From positions 6,692,544 through 6,756,543 of the forward strand of contig CM055895.1 of assembly GCA_029582155.1 (NCBI GenBank): 64,000 bases of DNA, written 5' to 3'. This DNA is from Panopea generosa. Lineage: Eukaryota; Mollusca; Bivalvia; Adapedonta; Hiatellidae. The notes beneath the pieces were generated by a model that was not told the DNA's origin, searched no databases, and saw only the letters and a list, made by a program, of their open reading frames with translations. Position 1 is the stretch's first letter; each line of letters opens with the position of its first letter. The translations under genes were made by a program, and so were the position numbers. Below are positions 1 through 11,156 of the stretch, in pieces.

Positions 1-2421
1 AAGAAGATCATCCTCTGGTAAGTCAACAGGCAAGTAGTTTACGGCCCTCTCGTCAATCTCTAAGTCAGATAATAGAATGTGATGTTCATGGACATTTAAG
101 GCACTGTTTTCTCTAGAGATCTGTTCACACTCTTTCTGTAATTGCGAAAAATGTTTACATTTATTTAGCTGGTGCAAATACTTTTTGAAATCTGTTTCTT
201 GCCCAGTAATGTCAACATCAACTCTTCTTTTTTTCTCTTCTTTACATGCATGGCTTTTCTCGTTGGTTCTTTTGAGATTAAGTGGTTTCTGGGTTTGCCC
301 ATCTACCTTTACTTTCCTTTCTGGACTTGGTAACTCGGTTTTTCTATCATTCAGGTGTGCTTTCTTTGTTGTGAAGTGTTCACAGTCTTCAGAGCATGTA
401 CAACTTAAATCCCTGTAGTAGATTCCACTGTCTTGAGTGTCCACCAACACTTGATGAAGCCTGAAAGTTCCCTGAATCGGCTTCAAACTAACTTTATCTA
501 ATGCCTCCTTTGCCTTTTGTATTTCATTGCCATTGACTACCCACAGTTTGGTGTTGCTATCTTTCATGTTCTCAACAAAGGCTTTTGCACAGTTAATGTC
601 ATAGCCATACTTTACTTTACGGTCTGCTTCCCGCTTCAAAGAGCCTCCGACGGCATCCGGTATGCCTTTACCATGGCCAGTTTCGAAAAATGACCATCTG
701 GTTTCCTTGAACCCGTACTGAAGTGGTATTTTCGTGAGCATGTAAAAATTTCCTTTCTGTCTGTACTGGGCGAAGGGTCCGTCACTGAAAAATTCAATAG
801 TGTCAATGTTTGTATGCCTTTGTTTAATATCAGTGAGGACTTTACGAAGATGACACCATCAGATACTGTACAAAATGTCTGACCTTTCTCTCCGTGAGTG
901 TAATAAACACCTGTTTGTAAAGTAATTTGCCTTTTTGAAGGCCTTTTTGAAGCACCGAAGTGCATACTCTGCACTTCCTCGCCTAACTTACAGCTGTAAT
1001 TTTCAGAAAAATCTATGTGTACTAAACACTGGTTTGGTTTTAGATGTTCACGTCGCTGCTTGAAATACCGATACTGTGATCTACAGTTGTATATATGTTT
1101 CATGTATTGGCAAAATTGTTTTTCAAATAAAGACACCAATTCGCCAATTGTTCCTGTACATGTTTCTTTAACAGTGATTGAAACATCCTTCTCTTTTGTT
1201 TTTTTTCCAGAATGTATGGGCCTTCTCTCTGTTTTGCGTTGCCACTGCTGCCATGATATGTTTTCACAACTGCTTTTGATAAGTGAAACCGACCTGGACT
1301 TTCCTTTGCAGTCCGTGCAAATTCCATTCATGCATTGTTTGTTCAATGTTGAGCATACACTCTCCTTGATAACATCTTCTGCACATTTTGGCAGTGTAGA
1401 AACTTTTGACAGCTCATTTAGCTTGAGCTGAATATTGTCACATATTTTGCACAAGCATGTTTTTCTGTCACTTTCAACGGGACACACAACCCAGAAGGGT
1501 CGTAATCTGCAAAACAATGAATAACTGATCTTGATATTCCTTCCTTCTGCAAGGAACTTTACATGGAGATTCTTAAGTGTATCCAAAAGAATTCTCTTTT
1601 GCTTTTTAATCTTCTTGTGTGTTTTTGTATTTTTCATACCACTGACAAGTCTTGAATTGTCGTTCCGTAGGTAAAAGGAAGTAATCTTCCTCTGAATTCG
1701 GATTGATAGACATGTTTTTTCTTTCTTTTTTTCTTCTGGAAACTCTTATACCCAACGCGGCAGTGCATAGTGAATGCACACCATATTTTCGCAGGACAGA
1801 ACCTGATAATAATGATGCAATTGTCCTTTTATTGCTTTTCTTTCCTTCTTTGTATTTTTGTCTTATTTGCTGTATGACGACATTGTTGATAAACAAATTT
1901 TGTTTTATCTTAGCAAACTTTTTGTCAGAAAAGTTCCTGCTCACATGTTTTAAGATGTTCTTTGTTTTGGTTCTTGGCGACTCGATCTCATGTTTTTCTT
2001 TTTCACGCAACCATCTTTTCTTGTATAATTCAAGTTTCTTCCTCATTTTGTTTATTTCCCGTTCTTTAGCTTTTAAATCTCTATAACATTTGGCCCTTTA
2101 GCGATTATAAGTTTTACATTCTTGTTTCTTTTGTCTACTATCTGGCTGCTGAGGTGCTAGTCTTTCTTGGGAAGGGGATGCAGGTGGAATTAACAGCTCA
2201 GCTTTACGCCTTTCCTTCTTTTTGCGCTTCTGAGTACGCCACAACTTTCTTTGATGTCTTCTTACTCTTTCTGTCATATCTTTAACTACTTTTCTTTTTC
2301 CTACTGCCTTTTCTGTCACATATTTCTGTCGTGACTTCAGCAAGTACTCTCTTCTTTTATTTTCATCCGCGTCCCGTCGCTCTCTGAACTTCCGCTGTCG
2401 TTCAGCGTTAAACATCCCCAT
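1..2421 (-). pseudogene. Decayed member of a multi-copy 'HIDFSENY' protein family
   Basis: Reading down the minus strand, three broken frames join into one protein. It starts at 2421 with a basic, Arg/Glu-rich segment (NAERQRKFRERRDADENKRR), continues through a lysine-rich region, then DTLKNLH, LRPFWVV, a Cys-rich stretch (CLCKIC), the block VHIDFSENYSCK near 1010, and FFETGHGKG near 690, and runs into the window edge. I know this order of blocks from uncharacterised proteins present in many copies in fish, cnidarian and mollusc genomes. The biochemical function is unknown to me; copy number suggests a mobile or domesticated origin, which is inference. Lesions: an in-frame TAA at 2098-2100, a frameshift near 1683, and a frameshift with probable small deletion near 841-865. 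The frame downstream of about 855 stays open to base 1, so the C-terminus lies outside the window. A TTTCCAG just upstream of 2421 could be a splice acceptor. Confidence 0.72.
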
Positions 2422-2738
2422 CCTGGAAATTCAAAATTCGAAAGCATTTCTTAATACCTTCCTACAGGCTTTTGTAACTGCTTTTTGCAATACTTATTTA
2501 CTACATAGACTCCTAAATGACATGTCATGTCTTTGTGTTTTTGTTTAGGATGGGTGCGAGTGTGTGTTTGCGGTAGTGTGTTAGGGTTTGCATAATTTGA
2601 TGCATAACTGTGTGTTGGTCATGTTTGTGTATTGACATACTGCAGTATTTACCTTTATCTTATTTTTTATCATAGCTTTTGAAAAATACCTGTTCTGCAA
2701 TTAAATGTTCATTATTAGCTAAATGTTACGGCACGCTT

Positions 2739-3338
2739 TCCTTGATGTAACAGTTGCTAAAAATAACTGAGTCAGTAGCAAATATATAGTGTAATGATCT
2801 TTAGTAAAAGCTTTTAAAACGTTCGCCTAGCTACTTTAGTTATGCTTCTTTGTCAATGCCCCTTGAATTTGCTTCGTAATGTTATAAATTCACACTTTAC
2901 ATCGTTTAATTCCTTGATGTAACATAATTATTCCATGATGTAACAAAATTATAATAAAACATATGCTACCTCACTTTTACCGCAAATATGTATTATGATG
3001 ACAGCATATCTTTACAAAAGTAGTTTTGAAAACACAACCATGATTTGCTAAATATTGATATACATTTCAAACATTATTGGTCATTTTTTCCATGATATAA
3101 CGGTTTTCCATCCTTGATGTAACAGTGTTTGGCCAAAAGGATATAATGCCACATGTTCTGTTCGTTTGATGCTATTAACATCCTAGATTAATGTGATACA
3201 TGTACACTTTCAAACATGTATACAATAAAAAAGCTCTTTCACTGTAGCAACAAACTTTATGAATCACGATTGTTCAAATGTTCCTATATGTAACAAGATT
3301 CAATCCTTGATGTAACATTTTCGCTGTTACATCAAGGA
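2739..3338. repeat. Interspersed 14-mer TCCTTGATGTAACA cluster
   Basis: TCCTTGATGTAACA occurs exactly at 2739-2752, 2911-2924, 3111-3124 and 3304-3317. Near matches lie at 2932-2945 (TCCATGATGTAACA), 3089-3102 and 3282-3295, and an exact inverted copy at 3325-3338. The spacers are unrelated AT-rich sequence of variable length, so this is not a tandem array. No gene is recognised in this stretch. Confidence 0.8.
3304..3338. repeat. Perfect 14-bp inverted repeat (hairpin)
   Basis: TCCTTGATGTAACA (3304-3317) is followed by a 7-nt loop (ttttcgc) and its exact complement TGTTACATCAAGGA (3325-3338). It is built from the same 14-mer that is scattered upstream. Confidence 0.85.
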
Positions 3339-4482
3339 GTGTTACGTCATTGATGTATTTCAGGATAATTACCTCTAAATCTCATGACAATTTCATAAAC
3401 CACGGAAACCCATGACATTTGTAGTACACATCTAATACACAAATCTTATGCAAAATGCAGAATAACAAATGCTGCATTGAATAATAATATAATGATTGGT
3501 ACATCATGGAAGTGTTTGATTTGTACGCACCTACCTGGAGAATGGTAATCTCTGGCAAAATAGTCTTCACAGGAGCAACAATCTTCTGCTGTCTGCCATT
3601 TTTAATGAAATGCGTACTCTTCAATGTGGAGGTTTCCCTCCTTGGAATGCTAAGGGAAGTAACCATGTATTTGACTTGTAAAGGAAAGTGTTACATCACT
3701 GAAGAAGGTTCTGGGTACAATGAACATTAGCAAAAAAAGTTGTTAGGAAACAGAAAATGCAGAATGTAATGGTTGATATATAGACCAAAATGTTTTTGTT
3801 CACTAATATTGCACAGAGAGAGCTAGAAATTAAAGAAATATCATAGTGAAATAAAATGCAAAATAAAAATTCTGTTTTAGGGATATTTGCAAAAGCAGAC
3901 TTTGGCATAAAGAATCCATGATATTATGAATTTCTGAGCATCTCTCACAATTTTTGTCCATGATCCATGCATGCTGAAATCCTCTTCTTCACTTAAGATG
4001 GTAAACAGTGTCCTTTTTATGGAAAATCATTAAAAAAATCACTGGGACGTGATCTTGTTACAAAAATATATATTGACTCATGGGATAGCATGCTCCCAGA
4101 CCCCCTACACTGCACGTGCCTACACATCTAACTTAAACCAGCTACGCCCTTGATTATATTGAACTATATACTGGATACAAATATATACAGATTTTCAGCA
4201 AAAAATATTTTATTTATGTATGTTTTTCTGAAGTTTAATAAAATAAATGTGATTTCGACCTGTCACGTTAGACTATGTGATGAAAATGCATCCATAGTTT
4301 CCAGCTGGTACCGCGTGGAGGTGTGACTAGGTCTTATTGCTATAAAACGTTTTATGACAACCATTTACCAGCCTTTTTTGGGGGAGTTCGTTGAGAGTAG
4401 TTCGTTGTTTTGTCAATAACATATGCTTTTTCTTCTGTTGCATTTTGTTGTTGTTTTTATTCTATTTTCAAAGTTTATTTAT
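3339..4482. other. No gene recognised
   Basis: AT-rich sequence. A short minus-strand open stretch (3666 to 3535) ends at a donor-like CTCCAG|GTAGGT, but it matches no family I know and has no matching partner exon. A partial copy of the upstream 14-mer (TGTTACATCACTGA) lies at 3689-3702. Confidence 0.4.
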
Positions 4483-5418
4483 TTATTTAGAAGCCGTTTT
4501 TAAGTCTGCTCTGCTCTGCAAAAGATCGTTTTGAGTATTCCGCTGACACATCCAGGCCATACATTGATCCGCACTTCTTAAGCTGCCGGTCTGATAGCAT
4601 TCCCAAATGGAGAAGAGTTTCCTTTGTATGGAGCGTGATCTCTTCCGCTGTAGTCGTATAAGTTTTCTCTCTGAGACAAATTTTACCTGTAACGGCAAAA
4701 GGCTGGCTTCCTGGTGCAAAAGTACCAATAGAAAGTAGAATGGGGGCTTGCCGTCGGCGGCTTTCTTATTCATTCTTCGGTGCCACCCCTCGACATCTTA
4801 TTGGTTTTGATAGAGCATCCGTAGATACACCAGTTCTCTACTAGATAGACCGTACTCTCCAACCACGTAGACTGTACGTAACCTGTTAGCTCTGTCAGTC
4901 TTGGGTCATCTGCTACCGTTTCTTGAAGTGTGCTAAAGGTTTCTGGAATATACTCTTTCGGTAAAAATGATAGGTCCAGTTTTCTTACAAACCTGTAGAC
5001 GTCATCTCTCTGTGTATATGCCACCTGAAAATCAGAAATAATACTAATATACAATATAATTACCGTGACTGTACCATAAATAAATATAATACAATGTGTG
5101 TAGCATCATACGGTTTTAAATTAAGATAATAAATAACGAGGAAAATCAAAAGACAATCAAATGAGCTGAAACACTTATTATTTAGCATGCTGGCACAGGA
5201 CTAGTTTGCTAACACAAAACGATGTAATTATACACGCACCTTCAAACCTAGTACTTGTACTTTTTCCATACTGCCTGGCCCCAATGAAATGTTCAGCCCT
5301 GTAACGCTGGATTATCAAACACTGGTCTAAGAATCTGCCAGAGTCTAGTTTCGAAATCGGCCACAAATCGTTCTACAGTTGATGCGTATATCATTATATT
5401 CTTGAGCTTTTTCAAAAC
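4483..5418 (-). pseudogene. Decayed MULE-type transposase C-terminal region, two exons
   Basis: Two minus-strand exons are visible. Exon A runs 5418 to 5240, after the acceptor TTTTATTCAG and before the donor GTGCGT; it encodes VERFVADFETRLWQ, then LQG, a stop, and TFHWGQAVW. Exon B begins at 5024 after CTGATTTTCAG and encodes AYTQRDDVYRFVRKLDL, TWLESTVY, IKTNK, then DVEGWHRRMNKKA and LVPLQ-like sequence to a stop at 4483. The HWGQAVW and EGWH-R-N blocks are typical of the MULE transposase domain family common in invertebrates. Lesions: TGA replacing the residue before TFHW, a one-base frameshift just after W in exon A, and a one-base frameshift between IKTNK and DVEGWH (about 4790). The N-terminal part was not found. 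It may be a retained host-like gene copy or a transposon relic; it is clearly broken. Confidence 0.75.
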
Positions 5419-6837
5419 CTGAATAAAACAAAATAACTGAACCGTAATGAGTGAATAAGTATACAATAAATCACTGTTTATTATTTTTTAAGTTTGAAAT
5501 ATCTTTTAAGTTTGAGCAAATAAGTATATATCAAATCACTGTTATTTTTTAAGTTTGAAATATCTGTGAATGTATACTTGTAGTTTTAATTCACCTTCTT
5601 GTAGTCTATTTTACGTCATCTTGACATCAAGATATAGACGAGAGGAACTTGTTTAGAGTGTTCACCAGACTTCACAAAACCATGATGAAGGTTAAGCGGC
5701 GTTCGAACAATCTTGAAAGTCCCATCGATGTATCAGACTTTTGTTTCTTTCGATAGTAACTCCAACTGTGTGTCTATCGCAAATAGAAGATGGCGCTGAT
5801 CGTCAACTGTTATGTCAGCACGATGAAAGTTTTCAGACAGAAATCCCAACAAGATAAAAATTATCATTCATAATTGATATTTCATCGCAACAAAATTGGC
5901 ATCAATGGGAATATTGCAATGATTTATGTTGGTACGAACCTCGCTGGTACAATAAGTGCGAAGGTTCGAATTACTAGGTCGGTATCGTAGTTACTTCCTA
6001 CAAACTCAATGCATTTTTGGACACGCCAGTACGAAATTCAGTAGTTTGAAGAAATCAATCGTCCGAAATGGTTATTTGGTCCTTACTCTCCTTTGCATCG
6101 TTCGTATATAACTATGTCATATTCTCACTGAGGGTGATTTAAACGAAGAGGAAATCGTCCGTTGACTTGGGAGAGTATTTGGTCCTCAGAAGGACATTTT
6201 AACAGTGTTGTGACTCGATACTACGGAAAAAGGTGTTTCCAGACCTGACTTCTGATCATCAAGTGTAGCGGACACAATTACAATGGCAATTATAGTACAT
6301 GTTAATATAGGTTAATTAATGGTGACCGGCTTAGCACTTTTACTCTTTAATTGAATTTATTAATTATTTACTTATATAATTTTCATTATTCACGAAAATA
6401 AACCGTGATCGGCAGTTAATTCATAATCTTATGACCCTCCGAAGTTGTACCACCAAAAGTAACACACACACTGGCTCATGTAAACACTGTTAAAACACAT
6501 AAACTATATTTATTGCTACGTCACACAGGATATATATTTCCAAAAAACGCTAAAATAACTGCTTTGAATTTCAGAAAGTGGCCTTTGACCTTTTCTTTTT
6601 TTTAGATCCGGCGCTGAGTCGGGGAAATTCCAGCATTTTAGATGCGCGATTCTCCTGGCCTCGCTAATCATGTTTGACTCTATTAACGATTGGGCTATTT
6701 ATATGAGCACTTAAATCAATGCACTTGTAACTTTTTCTGTAGACTAAGAACAAAATCAGTTTTGATTTCAACATGTTTCTTGTTGTTTCATTTTACATCG
6801 AAAGCCGCTCCAAGGTGTAAATATCGACTGAACATTG
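5419..6837. other. No gene recognised
   Basis: AT-rich non-coding sequence. No ORF of note, no clear tandem repeat, and no exon with recognisable homology on either strand. Confidence 0.4.
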
Positions 6838-7162
6838 AATAATGGTACATTTATGATTTATTGAATATTGATTGAATGTTTAGCGTCATTTTATGCCATC
6901 GAGGGCTAACAGACGATCAGTCGACCTAACTACTGTTTCCTGGGAGCCTGAAAGGTTAACCAGTACACCAGTACATCAGTACACCCAATCTCCGCAAGTA
7001 ACTGATAGCGTTCCTACTTGAATCAGAGGTGAAAGACGAATAATAAATGAGACAAATGTAGTATATCAACAATTACGGAGACTGTTGGCAGGCGAAGATT
7101 CGAACTCACGACCCCTGGATTGATAGTCAAACGCTTTACCGACTGAGCTTATCGGCCCGGTG
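6838..7162 (-). mobile_element. tRNA-derived SINE, copy 1
   Basis: The minus strand begins at about 7162 with a tRNA-like head: D-arm-like GCTCAGTCGGTAAAGCG, a TATCAATCCAG anticodon-arm-like stretch and a T-arm-like GTGAGTTCGAAT. A body of about 250 bp follows, with the shared blocks TTGCGGAGATTGGGTGT and TAGCGTCATTTTATGCCATC-like sequence, and an AATC-type tail. Three more copies are in the window (15.8, 33.5 and 47.3 kb). Confidence 0.75.
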
Positions 7163-7734
7163 TACTTTTATGAATAATTATGTATTGTGCTTATGTTTAA
7201 AATATTTCTGACCGTTATTTTAGCAATATCACCATATAATCACTAATATAGTGTCCGAGATTAATCTGATACCACCTTTACCTAAAAAATCAATTAGTTA
7301 AGTTAATTTCTAAAAATATGGTTTGCGACCATTTATTGGGGGAAAATCGCATCTGTACGTCCGCCCATCTCGTGAATATAAACAGGTCATTTTTTATAAT
7401 TGTATACTTGCTGAATACTTCATTATACTACCAATTCAAATAGGCGTTTCACATGTTTTCTCATAAAATAATTATATAGGTGAAAAGAAGACTTATTTTT
7501 AAATTTTTGGATAACACATTTCCATCATGGATTTCCGACGGAAGGAAGTTGAATGTTACGATTCTTCGTCATTTATTTATTCGCATGCTTTCAATATATC
7601 GGTTGATAATTCATTTCGTTATCAGTAAAATATTGTCATTTCTACACCAATGTTAAACTTCAAATACTGCTTATTCAACGGGTATAGTATGAACAAGTAT
7701 TAATACAAGACATCATTATACCTATATTTTTCAG
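7163..7734. other. No gene recognised; probable intron of the transporter gene
   Basis: AT-rich sequence ending in a polypyrimidine acceptor (ctatatttttcag) at 7734, directly before the first recognised transporter exon. The earlier exons expected for the first membrane segments were not found in the window. Confidence 0.4.
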
Positions 7735-8738
7735 GTGTTGGTATTTCTTTAATTTGCATAGGCGGTACGGTAGCATTGGGCAGAACCTTTACCGGTTCCC
7801 AAAAGTTGCTGGTCCTGGCTTTACAGAATACTGGATGCAGTATTGGTGTGATTGTCTACCCATACTTGTTGGACTGGTTATTAAATATGTATGGATTACA
7901 TGGAACATTTCTTCTTCTTGGTGGATTATATCTTAACTCATTCGTACTAGTTGTGTTATTTGTTTTTGATGACGGCTTGTCTACAAACAGTTTAAACAAA
8001 TTTAATTCAAAAGAAGAAAGAAAAACACCCAAAATGGAAGATTGCTATCTACGGAATAGTTGTGCACCGGCACGAGCAGTTCCTTTAGCTGTTGAAAAGC
8101 AATTCACGAACATCTCTGTCGCAGAAAGTGCCCAAAATATGATTACACATGCAAACGTTAAAAACAATATTTCGAAAGATTGCACTACACCGACACAAAC
8201 AGCTCCTTTACCTGTCAAAGAGTATGAAAATAAAATGATTGAAAATACAAACGTCAATAAAGCTTTATCACCGAAAGGCCAAGGAGGTATATTTAACCGG
8301 TCTTCATACTCATGCTTGCAGGAACGGCATTGACAGTTGGCTCTGTAAATGGTATGTTGGTGTTCATGGTAGACGTATATGTCTGGAAAGGTTTTACGTT
8401 GCGGGACGGTCTCGATTCCTATATACCGTTCAGCATTTGCAATATAATCTCTCAGATTTTACCTGCACTTGTTAAACAAAAACGAGGCGTTAGCTCACTT
8501 CTTGTGCCAATTATGTGCTGTGCATGTGGCTTCACTGGACACATGTTACTATTACTTTCATGTAAACACAGCTTATTATTGCTTGGAAATGCTTTACTCG
8601 GATTTGCGGTAGGAGGGGTGGTGTCAGGGTTTGCAGTTATTGCTGCAAAACTACTACATACTGGACGACTGGGCGTTGGAACAGGTCTTATGTTTACAGC
8701 GATCGGCATTCTGTCGTCGACATTTGGATCATTATTTG
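7735..8738 (+). CDS. Monocarboxylate-transporter-like protein (SLC16 family), large internal exon, with frameshift
   Basis: The exon opens in phase 1 after TTTTTCAG and ends in phase 1 at ATTTG|GTAAGT (8738). It encodes GVGISLICIGG, GRTFTGSQKLLVLALQNTG and membrane segments, then a long polar loop (about 7960-8290, typical of the central cytoplasmic loop of these 12-TM carriers), then PVFILMLAGTAL and further membrane segments ending SSTFGSLF. Family members carry lactate, pyruvate and related monocarboxylates, or other organic solutes, across the plasma membrane; the substrate here cannot be assigned. The frame changes between 8297 and 8330. The exon is 1004 nt, one short of the multiple of three required by equal phases, so one base is missing near AACCGGTC. 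That is either an assembly error or an inactivating lesion. The last exon is at 10833-10999. Confidence 0.75.
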
Positions 8739-8857
8739 GTAAGTTAATTTTAACAAATCCGCAAACTAATCAAACACCAGACAAAGGAAAAAGCATGAAC
8801 TTATGCGTTGTTTGGCTCAATCTTCAAGTTTCCAATTTTATCTTCAACGCGTAGGTT

Positions 8858-10720
8858 AGGTTACTGCAATGTAATAATGTCTTTTATTCTAACTTTCACG
8901 AACAGGTTAGGTTACTGCAATCTAACAATGTCTTCTATTCTAACTTTCAGGCACAGATTAGGTAACTGCAATGTCATATTGTCTTCTATTCTAACTTTCA
9001 CGCACAGGTTATGTTACTGCAATGTCATAATGTCTTCTATTCTAACTTTCTCGCACAGGTTATGTTACTGCAATGTCATAATGTCTTCTATTCTAACTTT
9101 CACGCACAGGTTAGGTAACTGCAATGTAATAATGTCTTTTATTCTAACTTTCACGCACATGTTAGTTATCGTAATGTCATTATGTCTTCTATTCTAACTT
9201 TCACGCACAGGTTAGGACACTGCAATGTCATATTGTCTTTTATTCTAACTTTCACGCACAGGTTAGGTAACTTCAATGTCATATTGTCTTCTATTCCAAC
9301 TTTCACACACAGGTTTGGTAACTGCGATGTAATTATGTCTTCTGTTCCAACTTTCACGCACAGGTTAGGCTACTGCAATGTAAAAGTGTCTTCTAGTCTA
9401 TCTTTTACGCACAGGTAAGTTAACTGCAATTTAATTATGTCTTCTATTCTAACGTTCACGCACAGGTTAGGTAACTGCAATGTAAAACATATAGTTTCTT
9501 CTATTCTAACTTCCACGCACAGGTTAGGTAACTGCAATGTAATATTGTCTTTTATTCCGACTTCCACGCGCAGGTTAGGTAACTGCAATGTAATAATGTC
9601 TTCTATTCTAACTTCCACACACAGGTTAGGTAACTGCAATGTAATAATGTATTCTATTCTAACTTCCGAACACAGGTTAGGTAACTGCAATGTAATACTG
9701 TCTTCCATTCTAACTTCCACGCACAGGTTAGGTATCTGCAATGTATTATTGCCTTTTATTCTGACTTCCAAACACAGGTTAAGTTACAACTGCAATGTAA
9801 TATTATCTTCTATTCTAACTCCCTCGCAAAAGTTAGGTAACTGCAATGTAATAATTTGTTTTATTCTAACTTCCACACACAGGTTAGGTAACTGCAATGT
9901 GATATTGTCTTCCATTTTAACTTTCACGCACAGGTTATGTAACTGCAATGTAATATTGTCTTTATTCTGACTTCCACGCACATGTTAGGAAACTACAATG
10001 TAATATTGTCTTCTATTCTAACTTCCACAATCTGGTTAGATAACTGCATTGCAATAATTTCTATTTTAAACTAACCGTCGTAGATATTCATGTAATATTT
10101 CCTTCTATTCTCACTTCCACGCGTAGGTAATAAAGTAATATGTTCGTATATTCTAGCTCCCACGCGTAGGTAATAAAGAAAGAATTTCGTCTATTCTAAC
10201 TGCCACGCGTAGGTAAAAATGTAATATTTTCCTCTATTCTAATTTTAACGCACAGGTAATATTGTAATAGTTTCTCCTTTACAAACTCAAACCCGTAGGT
10301 CATAATGTAATATTTCGTCTATGCTAACTTCCACACGAAGGTAATAATCTAATATTTTCGTCTATTCTAACTTCCATGCGTAGGTAAAAATGTAATATTT
10401 TCCTCTATTCTAATTTTCACGCACAGGTAATAATGTAATATTTTCTTCTATTCGAACTCACACCTGTAGGTCATAATGTAATATTTCGTCTATTCTTATT
10501 TCCACACTAGGTAGTAATGTAATATTTCCGTCTAATCTAACTTCCACGCGTAAGGAATTAGGTTATATTTTTGTCTATTCTAACTTCCACGCGTAGGTAA
10601 CAATGTTAAGTTTTCGTCTATTCTAAATATCTCGCATAGATAATAATGAAATATTTTCCTCTAGTCTAAATTTCACGCATAGGTAATAATGTAATACTTT
10701 CTTCTATTCCAACTTCAAAC
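8858..10720. repeat. Intronic minisatellite, about 51-bp unit, splice-site-like
   Basis: The intron 8739-10832 is largely filled by tandem units. The first part (to about 10070) has units of about 51 bp: TTCTATTCTAAC, then a pyrimidine-rich TTTCACGCACAG, then GTTAGGTAACTGCAATGT. The second part (10080-10720) has a shorter, more diverged version with CGTAGGTAATAATGTAATATT. Each unit resembles a branch point, an acceptor and a donor in a row. Because 51 is a multiple of three, long frames stay open on both strands; these are not genes. Confidence 0.9.
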
Positions 10721-10832
10721 TGTGATATTTCACTTATGTGTTTTTGTTAAAAGTTTGTTATTTGTTTGAAACTATTACCTATACTTTGTGTTAGATACCA
10801 TACTTCAGATAAGTGATTTTTATTTGTTTAAG

Positions 10833-10999
10833 GTGTTTTAAGGGATTTGACAGGATCTTACAAGATCGTTCAAATTATTCCAACTGTGGCGCAAACTCTG
10901 GCTGTCATCTTAATGATTTTAGCACTGGTTTCACGAAGGAAATACCTACGGAACAAAGAGGATAAAAGAGAAGTTATATTTATCACAACCAAACTGTAA
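10833..10999 (+). CDS. Monocarboxylate-transporter-like protein, terminal exon
   Basis: After the acceptor TTTGTTTAAG the exon opens in phase 1, matching the phase of the upstream donor at 8738, so that the split Gly codon gives FGGVLRDLTGSYK. The D-TGSY block before the last membrane segment is typical of MCT carriers. A hydrophobic helix (VAQTLAVILMILALV) and a basic cytoplasmic tail (SRRKYLRNKEDKRE) follow, ending at TAA 10997-10999. This exon is intact. Together with 7735-8738 it gives roughly the C-terminal two thirds of the carrier. Confidence 0.8.
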
Positions 11000-11156
11000 A
11001 AAGAGATATAGTGACTATTTCATTCCCGTTAAATCACAAGCACCTGTTAGCTGATTTATATATCAAATTCTTAATTTTGTATTGTTAAAAACATGTGTAA
11101 TTGTTCTGGGATAGTTTTACAATATAAATGTATTCAGAAAAATATATTTAATATAT

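Noticed and set aside
3535..3666. Possible minus-strand exon ending at CTCCAG|GTAGGT
   Set aside because: No recognisable homology, and its phase 0 end does not fit the phase needed before the acceptor-like site at 2421.
8808..9981. Long open frames on both strands with ILTFTHRLGNCNV-type repeats
   Set aside because: Generated by the 51-bp intronic minisatellite; the unit is 17 codons long, so any frame without a stop in one unit stays open.
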